From Bacteroidaceae bacterium (GTDB taxonomy: Bacteria > Bacteroidota > Bacteroidia > Bacteroidales > Bacteroidaceae), in assembly GCA_017555875.1 (NCBI GenBank), contig JAFZFN010000013.1:62001-126000 (forward strand): 64,000 nucleotides of DNA, in the 5' to 3' direction. Within the stretch, counting starts at the first letter, position 1. Every line of letters begins with the position of its first letter. Shown piece by piece: positions 26,768 to 36,149 of this stretch. A model generated the notes under the pieces. It ran no database searches and was not told the DNA's origin. It saw only the letters and a list, made by a program, of their open reading frames with translations. Made by a program: the position numbers and the translations under genes.

Positions 26768-29230
26768 ATGAATATTTCGTATAATTGGCTGAAAGAGTAT
26801 GTAGATTTTAGCCTTACTCCTGACGAAGTTGCTGCAGCGCTCACTTCTATAGGATTGGAGACGGGTAGTGTCGAGGAGGTGCAGACCATCAAGGGCGGCC
26901 TCGAGGGTATCGTTATCGGCGAGGTGCTCACCTGTGAGCCTCACCCCAACTCTGACCACATGCATGTGACCACCGTCAACCTCGGTGCGGGCGACCCCGT
27001 ACAGATTGTGTGTGGCGCTGCCAATGTAGCTGCCGGACAGAAGGTGGTTGTAGCCACCCTCGGCACCAAGCTCTACGATGGCGACGAGTGCTTCACCATC
27101 AAGAAGTCAAAGCTCCGTGGCATAGAGTCCAACGGTATGATCTGTGCTGAAGACGAGATCGGTATAGGCACCAGCCACGAGGGCATCATCGTGCTTCCCG
27201 CCGATGCAGTGCCCGGCACACCTGCCAAGGACTACTATAACATCAAGAGCGACTATGTGCTCGAGGTCGACATCACCCCCAACCGTGCTGATGCCTGCTC
27301 ACACTACGGTGTAGCTCGCGACCTCTATGCCTACCTCAAGCAGAATGGCTATGAGACCTCGCTCCGCCGCCCCTCTGACGAGGCCTTTGCGGTCGACAAC
27401 CATGAGCTCCCCATCGCCATCGAGGTGAAGGATGCCGCGCTATGTCCCCGCTATGCCGGTGTTAGTGTCAAGGGCGTCACCGTGAAGGAGAGCCCCGAGT
27501 GGTTGAAGGACAAGCTCAGCACCATCGGTCTGCGTCCCATCAACAACATCGTCGACATCACCAACTATATCCTTCATGCCTATGGACAACCCCTCCACTG
27601 CTTCGATGCCGATAAGGTCAAGGGCGGTAAGGTCATCGTGCAGACCCTGGCGGAGGGTACACCCTTCGTCACCCTTGACGAGGTAGAGCGCAAGCTCTCT
27701 GACAAGGATCTCATGATCTGCAATGCCGAGGAGCCCATGTGCTTGGCCGGTGTGTTCGGAGGTTTGGAGTCTGGTACCACCGAGGCTACCAAGAATGTCT
27801 TCATCGAGAGTGCCTACTTCAACCCCACCTCTATCCGCAAGAGCGCACGCCGTCATGGCTTGAACACCGATGCCTCGTTCCGCTTCGAGCGTGGTATCGA
27901 CCCCAATATCACCATCTATGCCCTCAAGCAGGCAGCCCTCCTCATCAAGGAGCTCGCTGGTGGTACCATCGCTATGGACATCTGCGATGTATATCCTGCT
28001 CCCATCGAGGACTTCAAGGTAGAGCTCAAGTACGACTATGTGAATTCACTCATCGGTAAGGAGATCCCTGCCGATACCGTGAAGAGCATCGTCACCAGCC
28101 TCGAGATGAAGATTGAGGATGAGAATGCCGAGGGCATCACCCTCAGCATTCCTCCCTACCGTGTCGATGTGCAGCGTCCCTGCGATGTAGTCGAGGACAT
28201 CCTCCGCATCTATGGCTACAACAATGTAGAGATCCCCACCGCGCTCAAGTCGAGCCTCACTACCAAGGGTAAGGAAGACCGCTCACACCGCCTCCAGCAG
28301 CTCGTAGCCGAGCAGCTCGTAGGTTGTGGCTTCAATGAGATACTCAACAACTCGCTCACCAAGGCCGCCTACTACGATGGCAACGAGACCTTCAAGTCAG
28401 AGAACCTGGTGAACCTCATGAACCCCCTGAGCAACGACCTCAACGTGATGCGTCAGACCCTCCTCTTCGGTGGTCTCGAGAGCATCGCACATAACGCCAA
28501 CCGTAAGAGTGCCGACCTCCGCTTCTTCGAGTACGGCAACTGCTACTATTATAATAAGGAGAGAAAAGACGCCGAGAAGGTGCTCGCTTGCTATAGCGAA
28601 GACTACCACCTTGGACTTTGGCTCACCGGAAAGCGCGTGAGTGGCTCATGGGCCCATGCCGACGAAGACGCTTCGGTATACGAGCTCAAGGCATACGTAG
28701 AGAACATCTTCGCTCGCCTTGGTCTCAATATGCGCAGCATCGTTGTGGGCAACCTCACCGATGGTATCTACTCTGCCGCACTCAGCTACAATACCCGTGG
28801 CGGCAAGCTCTTGGCTACCGTAGGTATCGTGAGCAAGAAGATCACCAAGGCCTTCGACATCGACAACGAGGTGTACTATGCCGATATCAACTGGAAGAAT
28901 CTCCTCCAGGCCATCAAGTCTGTGAAGGTAAGCTACACCGAGCTCTCTAAGTTCCCCTCAGTGAAGCGCGACCTCGCCCTCCTGCTCGACAAGAACGTAC
29001 AGTTTGCCGACATCGAGCGCATCGCCTACGAGTGTGAGCGCAAGCTGCTCAAGGCCGTCGAACTGTTCGATGTATACGAAGGCAAGAACCTCGAACCCGG
29101 CAAGAAGAGCTACGCCGTGAGCTTCATCCTCCAGGACGAGGAGAAGACCCTCAACGACAAGCAGATCGACAAGATCATGAGCAAGCTCATCGCCTCATAC
29201 GAGAAGCAGCTCGGTGCTAAGTTGAGATAA
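26768..29230 (+). CDS. pheT: Phenylalanine-tRNA ligase beta subunit
   Basis: 820 residues; forms the alpha2-beta2 enzyme that charges tRNA-Phe. In order: N-terminal helix (MNISYNWLKEYVDF), OB-fold tRNA-binding domain (about 40-150, with HPNSDHMHVTTVNLG), the B3/B4 editing region (about 210-390, with RYAGVSVKGV and RKSARRHGLNTDASFRFERGID), the B5 domain, the catalytic-like core, and the C-terminal anticodon-binding FDX-ACB domain (SKFPSVKRDLALLLD). Length is typical. pheS is not adjacent: it starts at 63126, with a nearly identical promoter. Confidence 0.97.
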   Translation: MNISYNWLKEYVDFSLTPDEVAAALTSIGLETGSVEEVQTIKGGLEGIVIGEVLTCEPHPNSDHMHVTTVNLGAGDPVQIVCGAANVAAGQKVVVATLGTKLYDGDECFTIKKSKLRGIESNGMICAEDEIGIGTSHEGIIVLPADAVPGTPAKDYYNIKSDYVLEVDITPNRADACSHYGVARDLYAYLKQNGYETSLRRPSDEAFAVDNHELPIAIEVKDAALCPRYAGVSVKGVTVKESPEWLKDKLSTIGLRPINNIVDITNYILHAYGQPLHCFDADKVKGGKVIVQTLAEGTPFVTLDEVERKLSDKDLMICNAEEPMCLAGVFGGLESGTTEATKNVFIESAYFNPTSIRKSARRHGLNTDASFRFERGIDPNITIYALKQAALLIKELAGGTIAMDICDVYPAPIEDFKVELKYDYVNSLIGKEIPADTVKSIVTSLEMKIEDENAEGITLSIPPYRVDVQRPCDVVEDILRIYGYNNVEIPTALKSSLTTKGKEDRSHRLQQLVAEQLVGCGFNEILNNSLTKAAYYDGNETFKSENLVNLMNPLSNDLNVMRQTLLFGGLESIAHNANRKSADLRFFEYGNCYYYNKERKDAEKVLACYSEDYHLGLWLTGKRVSGSWAHADEDASVYELKAYVENIFARLGLNMRSIVVGNLTDGIYSAALSYNTRGGKLLATVGIVSKKITKAFDIDNEVYYADINWKNLLQAIKSVKVSYTELSKFPSVKRDLALLLDKNVQFADIERIAYECERKLLKAVELFDVYEGKNLEPGKKSYAVSFILQDEEKTLNDKQIDKIMSKLIASYEKQLGAKLR

Positions 29231-29363
29231 AGGGGCCCCCTCTAACTCCCCCTCCTAGGGGGAGGACTTGTGCATCGCGGCTTTAATGGCCCTTAAACCC
29301 CTTAATGGCCTTTAATAGCCCTTAATAGCAAACAATAATAACTAAATAAACTAAAATCACACA
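29231..29363. repeat. pheT-yebC spacer with hairpin and short tandem repeats
   Basis: A C/G hairpin (CCCCCTCCTAGGGGG) follows the pheT stop. Then come five degenerate units of CCTTTAATGG/CCCTTAATAG type, about 10 bases each, before an A-rich leader for the next gene. No promoter box is clear. Confidence 0.65.
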
Positions 29364-30101
29364 ATGGGAAGAGCGTTTGAATTTCGCAAAGCGAGAAAAT
29401 TGAAGAGATGGGGCAACATGGCCCGTACATTTACACGTATCGGTAAGCAGATTGCCATTGCTGTTAAGGCAGGTGGTCCCGACCCCGACAACAACTCAGC
29501 ACTCCGTGCTATCATCGCCACAGCGCGTCACGAGAACATGCCGAAGGACAACATCGAGCGTGCCATCAAGAACGCCTGCGGTAAGGATCAGAAGGACTAT
29601 AAGGAGATGAACTACGAAGGCTACGGCCCCCACGGTGTAGCCATCTATGTAGAGACCTTGACCGACAACACCACCCGTACTGTAGCCAACGTACGTAGCG
29701 TGTTCACCAAGTTTGGCGGTACCCTCGGCACCTCAGGCTCACTCGACTTCATCTTCACACACAAGTCAATGTTCACCTTTGCTAAGAAGGACGATGTGGA
29801 TATGGACGAGCTCATCCTCGAGCTCATCGACTTCGGTGTAGAAGACGAGTACGATGAGGAAGAGAAGGAAGAGGGCGGCTCTGAGATCACCATCTACGGC
29901 GATCCCAAGTCATTCTCACAGATCCAGAAGCACCTTGAGGAGTGTGGTTTCGAGGTACGCAGTGCCGAGTTCACCCGCATCCCCAACGACCTCAAGGATG
30001 TTACCGAAGAGCAGCGTGCTACCATCGACAAGATCGTAGAGCGTCTCGAGGAGGACGAGGACGTACAGAACGTATACACCAACATGAAGCCTGAGGAATA
30101 A
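29364..30101 (+). CDS. YebC/PmpR-family regulator (TACO1-like)
   Basis: 245 residues. The N-terminus MGRAFEFRKARKLKRWGNMARTF is the family signature, followed by GGPDPDNNSALRAIIATARHENMPKDNIERAI and the GYGPHGVAIYVE segment. Members act as transcription regulators or as translation factors that relieve ribosome stalling; which applies here cannot be read from sequence. The C-terminal half has an unusually acidic insert (EDEYDEEEKEEGG). It is probably co-transcribed with, or read separately from, pheT, since the spacer has a hairpin but no clear terminator. Confidence 0.93.
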   Translation: MGRAFEFRKARKLKRWGNMARTFTRIGKQIAIAVKAGGPDPDNNSALRAIIATARHENMPKDNIERAIKNACGKDQKDYKEMNYEGYGPHGVAIYVETLTDNTTRTVANVRSVFTKFGGTLGTSGSLDFIFTHKSMFTFAKKDDVDMDELILELIDFGVEDEYDEEEKEEGGSEITIYGDPKSFSQIQKHLEECGFEVRSAEFTRIPNDLKDVTEEQRATIDKIVERLEEDEDVQNVYTNMKPEE

Positions 30102-30130
30102 TTTTCCTAAGTGCAATTTGTGGATGAATG

Positions 30131-30156
30131 TAGAGGGGGCGATTTCGTCCCCTCTA
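30131..30156 (+). terminator. Hairpin after yebC-like gene
   Basis: TAGAGGGG pairs with CCCCTCTA around GCGATTTCGT. The T run is weak (TGTTGTAATTTT), so its efficiency is uncertain. Confidence 0.6.
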
Positions 30157-30238
30157 TGTTGTAATTTTCCTTCATTTTGGCTGCAATGCCAAATATTTCA
30201 TTTAAATTTGCACTAACTATTGTCAAAAGGTAGCGCGT

Positions 30239-30952
30239 ATGTATAGTGTGATCATTGTAGAAGACGTAAAGCTGGAACTGAAAGGCACAGAAGAGATTTT
30301 TCGTAACGAGATTCCCGAAGTGGAGGTTATCGGTACGGCGATGTCTGAGGAGGAGTTTTGGCCTTTGATGGAAGAGCGACAACCCGATATGGTATTGCTT
30401 GATTTAGGGCTTGGAGGAGCCACGACAATAGGAGTGTCTATTTGCCGTGCAGTCAAGCTTCGCTATCCGCAGGTACGCGTACTCATATTCACTGGAGAGA
30501 TACTCAACGAAAAACTATGGGTAGATGTGCTCGATGCCGGAGCTAGTGGTATAGTACTCAAGACCGGTGAGCTCCTCACTCGCACTGAGGTACAGGGAGT
30601 GATGGAGGGTAAGCGGTATGTGTTTAATCAGCCTATATTGGAAAAGATTGTCGCTCGCTTTTGTCAGTCTGTTGAAGCTGAGGTGAAACGACAACGTGCT
30701 ATTATTGCTTACGATATCGATGAATATGATGAACGATTCTTGCGCCACTTGGCCTTAGGTTACACAAAAGAGATGATAGCGTCGTTGCGCACGATGCCCT
30801 TTAGTCCTAAGTCGTTGGAAAAGCGTCAGGCTGATCTCATAGCACGTCTTTTCTCTGAGAGCGAACAGCGTGGTGTCAATGTGACTCGTCTCGTCGTACG
30901 TGCTATTGAACTGGATATTATTGATCCTAACAATCTAGAGGCCGATGATTAG
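30239..30952 (+). CDS. Response regulator with divergent LuxR-like output domain
   Basis: 237 residues. A receiver domain fills about 1-120: acidic pocket IIVEDVK, phospho-acceptor Asp about 58 in MVLLDLGLGG, Thr in LIFTGE and Lys in VLKTGE. The C-terminal part (IDEYDERFLRHLALGYTKEMIASLRTM...SLEKRQADLIARLF) has the spacing of a LuxR-type helix-turn-helix but low similarity, so DNA binding is likely but not certain. No histidine kinase is next to it. It overlaps the following membrane-protein gene by 8 bases, so the two are translationally linked. Confidence 0.8.
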   Translation: MYSVIIVEDVKLELKGTEEIFRNEIPEVEVIGTAMSEEEFWPLMEERQPDMVLLDLGLGGATTIGVSICRAVKLRYPQVRVLIFTGEILNEKLWVDVLDAGASGIVLKTGELLTRTEVQGVMEGKRYVFNQPILEKIVARFCQSVEAEVKRQRAIIAYDIDEYDERFLRHLALGYTKEMIASLRTMPFSPKSLEKRQADLIARLFSESEQRGVNVTRLVVRAIELDIIDPNNLEADD

Positions 30953-31649
30953 CATGCTCTATCTCCTCTTGTTTGTTGCTCTTGTAGTGTTTTCTTGGGT
31001 GGCCAATATCTATGGATTGACACTTCCTAGTGGCAGCCTTGTGCCTAGTCTGTTCAGTGAGGAGAGTGTGAGGTGGTTCGTTCGACATGGTGTAGATAAT
31101 GTGTCTGCAGCTCCATTGGGTCAAGTACTTCTTGTGTTGTTGGCTATGGGCGCTCTGCGCGGTTCAGGATTGATGACATCTCTACGAAAAGGGGCTATTC
31201 TTGATCAGCGTCAGCGTCATGCGCGTCGTGTGTCGCTGATTGTGTGCTCTATTTGCATACTCTTTGTTGTATTGGGTATTCTTCCTGGAGGTAATTTGCT
31301 TGGTGTGACAGGGCACATCACTGGGGGACCTTTTGCGGCGGGGTGGCTTTTTATTTCGTCTCTCATTGTTGTGCTATCCAGTATTGTTTATGGTGTAATG
31401 TGTGAGCATTGGCATTTCGGGGCGGATTTGTTTACGGATATAGCCGTAGGTATGGGAGTGTATTCTAACTACTTCTTTGTCCTGGTGGTGGCTTCACAAT
31501 TGGTTGCTGCCGTTGGTTATGTGCAGTTGTTTGATTTGTTGAGGATGTCTCCCGTGGCTCAGAATATATTGGTTGCCTTGGTTTATGTGCTCCCTCTCGT
31601 TTTATTAATAATAAAGAATGAATTCTTGTATGAATCATCTGCAACTTAA
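30945..31649 (+). CDS. Polytopic membrane protein, possibly AbgT-like fragment
   Basis: 234 residues with about six hydrophobic segments (LYLLLFVALVVFSWVANIYGL, LGQVLLVLLAMGAL, SLIVCSICILFVVLGIL, AAGWLFISSLIVVLSSIVYG, YFFVLVVASQLVAAVGYVQLF, ILVALVYVLPLVLLII). The segment LPSLFSEESVRWFVRHGVDN recalls the AbgT p-aminobenzoyl-glutamate transporter family, but at half its length; this link is tentative. It overlaps the response regulator before it and the helicase after it, so the three probably form one operon. Confidence 0.6.
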   Translation: MISMLYLLLFVALVVFSWVANIYGLTLPSGSLVPSLFSEESVRWFVRHGVDNVSAAPLGQVLLVLLAMGALRGSGLMTSLRKGAILDQRQRHARRVSLIVCSICILFVVLGILPGGNLLGVTGHITGGPFAAGWLFISSLIVVLSSIVYGVMCEHWHFGADLFTDIAVGMGVYSNYFFVLVVASQLVAAVGYVQLFDLLRMSPVAQNILVALVYVLPLVLLIIKNEFLYESSAT

Positions 31650-32967
31650 TGAATATCAGTGTTGCGCAATCGATAGATTGGGGATAGCTTCACTTACTCC
31701 AATGCAGGAGGAAGCTTTATTTGCAGCTCGTCAAACGAATAGTATCGTTTTGCTCTCGCCTACCGGTACAGGAAAGACTTTGGCTTTTTTGCTTCCTCTT
31801 ATCGAACGATTACAGTTGAAAGCTGTCCCCTGTGTGCAAGCCATGATAGTTGTTCCTTCACGTGAGTTGGCTATACAGATAGAGAATGTAATTAAGTCTA
31901 TGGGGCTTCCATGGCGTGCGATGAGTGTCTATGGTGGACGCGCCGCAATGGATGAGCATCGCACGATGCGAGGTGTGCAGCCTACAGTAATAATAGGTAC
32001 TCCTGGTCGTTTGAATGATCATCTGGAAAAAGGGAATATTGATGCGTCTACCATCGAAAGTCTTGTTATAGATGAATTTGATAAGTGCCTCGAATTGGGC
32101 TTTCAAGGCGAGATGCAGCAGGTAGTTGACAAGCTACCTCGGATTAGTTTCCGTTTCCTTACCTCGGCTACTGATATGGATGAATTGCCGCAGTTTGTAG
32201 CCATGTCCAGTGCCACTCGGCTCAGCTATCTCAAAGCCTTAGATTCCGACGAAAAGGTGATTACCTATGCGGTGCATTCTGAGAGTAAAGATAAGCTGCA
32301 CACTCTCTATAAGCTACTATGTACACTAGAGGAGGGGCAGTCGATAGTATTTCTTAATCATCGTGAAGCTGTAGATCGTGTAGCGGAATATCTTCGAGAA
32401 CAAAAGATTTGTTTTGAAGCTTATCATGGAGGTATGGATCAAGAACTACGTGAGCGCGCTCTCTATAAATTCCGTTGCGGTAGTAGCAATGTGCTGATTA
32501 GCACTGATCTGGCGGCTCGTGGTCTTGACATTCCTGAGGTGCGACATATCATACATTATCATCTTCCTAGTGGTGAAGAGGGGTACATACATCGTACGGG
32601 ACGTACTGCTCGTTGGAATGCTGAGGGCTGCTCCTATCTCATTCTTCATAGCGAGGAGGTTGTTCCAGCCTATATTGCTTCGCCTGTGAAGGATTATGAA
32701 CTTCCTGAACGAGTTGGGCGTCCTGCATTACCTATGTGGACCACGCTTTATGTGGGTAAGGGTAAGAAGGACAAGATCAATAAGGTGGATATCGCAGGGT
32801 TTCTCTATAAGAAAGGCGGTCTGACGCGCGATGATGTGGGTCCCATTGACGTGCATGATTACTATGCTTATGTGTCTGTAGCTCGTGGTAAGGTGCGTCA
32901 GTTGCTTTCGCTGATCTCTGGCGAGAAGATTAAGGGTATGAAGACTCGTATTGAAATTGCTAAATAA
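31618..32967 (+). CDS. DEAD-box RNA helicase, DbpA-like
   Basis: 449 residues. Helicase motifs are in order: Q-motif region (LTPMQEEAL), motif I SPTGTGKT, Ia VPSRELA, Ib GTPGRL, motif II DEFD (in place of DEAD), III TSAT, IV VFLNHRE, V STDLAARGLDIP, VI HRTGRTAR. The last 75 residues or so (TTLYVGKGKKDKINKVDIAGFL...YAYVSVARGK) match the DbpA-type RNA-binding domain that targets 23S rRNA hairpin 92, suggesting a role in large-subunit assembly. The start overlaps the previous gene by 32 bases; the ATG at 31630 is equally possible. Confidence 0.9.
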   Translation: MNSCMNHLQLNEYQCCAIDRLGIASLTPMQEEALFAARQTNSIVLLSPTGTGKTLAFLLPLIERLQLKAVPCVQAMIVVPSRELAIQIENVIKSMGLPWRAMSVYGGRAAMDEHRTMRGVQPTVIIGTPGRLNDHLEKGNIDASTIESLVIDEFDKCLELGFQGEMQQVVDKLPRISFRFLTSATDMDELPQFVAMSSATRLSYLKALDSDEKVITYAVHSESKDKLHTLYKLLCTLEEGQSIVFLNHREAVDRVAEYLREQKICFEAYHGGMDQELRERALYKFRCGSSNVLISTDLAARGLDIPEVRHIIHYHLPSGEEGYIHRTGRTARWNAEGCSYLILHSEEVVPAYIASPVKDYELPERVGRPALPMWTTLYVGKGKKDKINKVDIAGFLYKKGGLTRDDVGPIDVHDYYAYVSVARGKVRQLLSLISGEKIKGMKTRIEIAK

Positions 32968-32995
32968 TGGTTTATTAATTTGTTCAAATTTTACT

Positions 32996-33763
32996 ATGAA
33001 TAAGAAGATAATACTCTTTTCCCTATTTTGCTTTATTGTTTTTGGTTTATCAGCGCAGATAGCCACAGAGACTGATCATATTCGTCGTGGCAATCGGCTC
33101 TATGTAGATAGTCTTTTCGAACGGGCTGAGGTGGAGTATCGCAAAGCGCTTGAGATTAATGCAGAGTCTGTAGATGCGATGTATAACTTGGGCAATGCTC
33201 TTTTTAATCAAATACCCCAGGCTGGAGACAAGGCAGAGGAGAGAGGTAAAGAGGCAATGAAGCTTTATCTCACAGCTTCTCAGCTGGAGACGGATAAGTC
33301 GCGTTTGGCTCATATATACCATAATATGGGGACGTTGATGTATATGGCACAGCAGTATCCTCAAAGCGTTGAGGCTTATAAGATGTCATTGCGTAATAAC
33401 CCAAGTGATGATGAGACACGTTATAATCTTGCAAAGGCTATGCACATGTTGAAACAACAACAGCAAGACCCACAAGAACAGCAGGAGGAGCAGCAACAAG
33501 ATCAACAAGACCAGCAACAGCAAGATCAGCAGCAAGAACAGCAACAGGAGAGTCAACAAAATCAGCAGGAGCAGAATCAGAATCAAGAAGAAAATCAGCA
33601 ACAACATCAGCAGGAGCAATCGGAACAAAGCGAGGAGCAAATCTCCAAAGAGAATGCAGAGCAGATTCTCAATGCTCTAATGCAAGATGAAAAAGATATT
33701 CAAGAACGCCAGAAGCAGATGATGCAACAACGTCAAGGGAAATCTTTTGACAAGGATTGGTAA
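32996..33763 (+). CDS. batC: BatC-like TPR protein with Gln-rich C-terminus
   Basis: 255 residues from the ATG at 32996, which gives a signal peptide (MNKKIILFSLFCFIVFGLSAQ); the longer frame from 32951 adds 15 residues without sense. TPR units (about 35-140) contain YRKALEINAESVDAMYNLGNAL and VEAYKMSLRNNPSDDETRYNLA. Residues 150-220 or so are almost pure Gln/Glu/Asp repeats, and the end is basic (RQKQMMQQRQGKSFDKDW). This is the BatC layout from the Bacteroides aerotolerance operon. batA and batB are not upstream: the gene follows a helicase instead. Confidence 0.82.
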   Translation: MNKKIILFSLFCFIVFGLSAQIATETDHIRRGNRLYVDSLFERAEVEYRKALEINAESVDAMYNLGNALFNQIPQAGDKAEERGKEAMKLYLTASQLETDKSRLAHIYHNMGTLMYMAQQYPQSVEAYKMSLRNNPSDDETRYNLAKAMHMLKQQQQDPQEQQEEQQQDQQDQQQQDQQQEQQQESQQNQQEQNQNQEENQQQHQQEQSEQSEEQISKENAEQILNALMQDEKDIQERQKQMMQQRQGKSFDKDW

Positions 33764-34208
33764 TGATGTGAATTTGTACAGAATAGTTTAGTTTGTATAA
33801 TAACATACCAGGTTCTTTTTGACGCTCCATTGATGATGCTTGATATCATATTACTACGTATATTATTGTACGAAAATATGGGAATATCATTTTGTCTTAT
33901 GGCTTTTAATATACTGTAAAACAAATAAATATTAAGAAGTATTAGAGTAGATTATTGTACGTTTGTATTGAATGATTATAACGTCTGGATAATTGAGGAT
34001 TGGTATGCGTTTTGTGAATAAATTTACATGCCTAAAAATTAGCATAGAGTGATTAAGTCTTAGCGTTGAGATTGGGCTAAACCAATTTTGTGTGTCGAGG
34101 ATTTTCGATAAAATACGATTGGAAGTCAAGTTTTTTATGTATCTTCGCAGACCAATTCAAAAATAAACAGACCAACTCAAAAACAAATTAGAATCGTTGT
34201 TTCGTTTT
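33764..34208. other. AT-rich batC-batD spacer, no gene seen
   Basis: 445 bases, strongly AT-rich, between two genes that usually lie close together. It holds two imperfect direct copies of CAGACCAATTCAAAAATAAA just before batD and a probable promoter (next entry). Short frames on the minus strand have no family features. Confidence 0.6.
34119..34147 (+). promoter_or_regulatory. Possible batDE promoter
   Basis: TTG at 34119-34121, 18 bases, then TATCTTCG at 34140-34147, one base off the -7 consensus. It lies about 60 bases before the batD ATG. Confidence 0.5.
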
Positions 34209-36044
34209 ATGAAGTATAGAGTGCTATATGTTCTGCTTTTCTTGACCACTTTTGCTGTCTCTGCAGTAAAGGCAGAGGAGTTGTCGTTCAAGGCTTCTGC
34301 TCCTCATGCTGTGGTTATGGGTGAGACCTTCCGTTTGTCATATACGATCAACACACATGGGGCAAAGGGATTTCGTGTGGGGAATATCGAGGATTTTGAT
34401 GTACTCTCAGGTCCTAATCAATCAAGTTCGTCTAGCACTTCAATCATTAATGGTGTGCGAACTTCGTCAAAGACGTTGACATATACATGTATTTTGAGAC
34501 CTAAAAGTGAAGGCACCTTTACTATTCCTGCAGCAGTGATTACCGTTGATGGCAAACAACTGCAGTCTGAGGAGCTTACCGTGAAGGTCCTGCCTCCCGG
34601 TCAGCATGGATCACAAGGGCAGAAGAGTACTCAGCAGGGGAAGGGTAGTGCTTCTCAATCTGGGCAGATAGGTGCAGATGATCTCTTTATCACCGCTACG
34701 GTGAACAAAAAGAAGGTCTATGAACAGGAGGCCATATTGTTGACCTATAAAATATATACGACGGTAAACCTGACGAATGTGACTGGTAAGATGCCTGATC
34801 TTAAGGGATTCCATACACAGGAGATGGAAATGCCTAAGGGTAATCGTGAATTTGAGCCGGAGCATTATAACGGACGCAACTACCGAACCATCGTGTGGAG
34901 TCAGTATGTATTGTTCCCTCAGCAGAGTGGTAAATTGGAGATTCCTTCCATCACCTTCGAGGGTACTGTGGCTCAGCGTGTGCAGAGCTATGACCCGTTT
35001 GATGCCTTCTTTAACGGTGGTAGCAGCTATGTCAACATACAGAAACCTCTAGTTACCCCCAAACTCACGATTGATGTCAGTCCACTCCCTGCGGGTAAGC
35101 CTGCAACGTATTATGGTGGTGTGGGAGACTTTAGCATTTCATCTTCGATTAGTGCAACAGAGTTGAAGGAGGATGAGGCTTTGACGCTGAAACTAGTCAT
35201 TTCAGGTACGGGAAATATGAAGCTTCTTAGGACTCCAGAGGTAAAGTTCCCTGCAGATTTTGAGGTGTATGATCCTAAGGTGGACAATAAGTTTACGCTC
35301 AAGGCAAGTGGTCTTTCGGGTAATAAGGTGATAGAATATCTGGCTATACCGCGTCATGGAGGCAATTATACCATCCCCTCGGTAGAGTTTTCATATTTTG
35401 ATGTCAAGAGTGGTGCATATAAGACATTGTCGACACCAGAGTATGTGGTCCATGTGGCTAAGGGTGATGGTTCGACGGGTAGTGCCCCCACGGGCTATGT
35501 CAGCAAGGAAGAGTTGCGTCTTTTGGGGCAAGATATTCGTTACATCCAGCTTGGAGAGGTACGGTATAGTGCCAAGGATGACTATCTCTATGGTACGATG
35601 AACTATTGGTTGTGGTTTGTGTGTCCCTTTGCAGCGTTCTTGGTGATAGTCGTTGTATATCGCAAGCAGGCTGTGGAGAGTGCCAATGTGGCCAAGCAGA
35701 AGACCAAGAAGGCCAGTAAGGTTGCGACGCGCCGCCTTAAGATTGCCAAGCAAAAGATGCGCGAGGGGGACAAGGCCGGTTTCTATGATGAGGTGCTCAA
35801 GGCTCTATGGGGTTATCTGAGTGATAAGTTGAACATGCCCGTGTCGGAACTGTCGAAGGACAATGTGTCGGTCAAGCTTGCAGAGTGTCACGTACCAGAG
35901 GCGCTTGTCGCGGAGTGTATGGAGCTTATCGGTGAGTGTGAGTTTGCTCGCTACGCTCCTTCATTGTCTTCAGTTTCAGAGTCGCAGTTGTATGATAAGG
36001 CAGATGCGCTGATGGATAGCTTAGAGAATGCAATCAAGCGCTGA
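34209..36044 (+). CDS. batD: BatD-like protein
   Basis: About 611 residues from the ATG at 34209; the TTG at 34197 is less likely because the ATG opens a clean signal peptide (MKYRVLYVLLFLTTFAVSAVKAEE). A periplasmic beta-rich region (about 25-450) begins LSFKASAPHAVVMGETFRLSY and contains the BatD-type segments DDLFITATVNKKKVYEQEAI and IPRHGGNYTIPSVEFSYFD. One membrane helix (YWLWFVCPFAAFLVIVVVY, about 465-485) is followed by a cytoplasmic helical tail. BatD is part of the Bat aerotolerance/envelope stress complex. It is followed by batE after about 105 bases. Confidence 0.88.
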   Translation: MKYRVLYVLLFLTTFAVSAVKAEELSFKASAPHAVVMGETFRLSYTINTHGAKGFRVGNIEDFDVLSGPNQSSSSSTSIINGVRTSSKTLTYTCILRPKSEGTFTIPAAVITVDGKQLQSEELTVKVLPPGQHGSQGQKSTQQGKGSASQSGQIGADDLFITATVNKKKVYEQEAILLTYKIYTTVNLTNVTGKMPDLKGFHTQEMEMPKGNREFEPEHYNGRNYRTIVWSQYVLFPQQSGKLEIPSITFEGTVAQRVQSYDPFDAFFNGGSSYVNIQKPLVTPKLTIDVSPLPAGKPATYYGGVGDFSISSSISATELKEDEALTLKLVISGTGNMKLLRTPEVKFPADFEVYDPKVDNKFTLKASGLSGNKVIEYLAIPRHGGNYTIPSVEFSYFDVKSGAYKTLSTPEYVVHVAKGDGSTGSAPTGYVSKEELRLLGQDIRYIQLGEVRYSAKDDYLYGTMNYWLWFVCPFAAFLVIVVVYRKQAVESANVAKQKTKKASKVATRRLKIAKQKMREGDKAGFYDEVLKALWGYLSDKLNMPVSELSKDNVSVKLAECHVPEALVAECMELIGECEFARYAPSLSSVSESQLYDKADALMDSLENAIKR

Positions 36045-36149
36045 TGTGGAGATGAGGTAGTGTTCGGTACGGAGATGCGGATAGGCACTGCTATGAGATT
36101 GAACGTAAAAATTATTGAAAGAATATCGTAAATAGTCAAAATAAAGAAA

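Noticed and set aside
33450-33640. CAA/CAG-rich run considered as a CRISPR-like or tandem DNA repeat
   Set aside because: It encodes the Gln-rich tail of the BatC-like protein in frame; units are irregular and there are no spacers.
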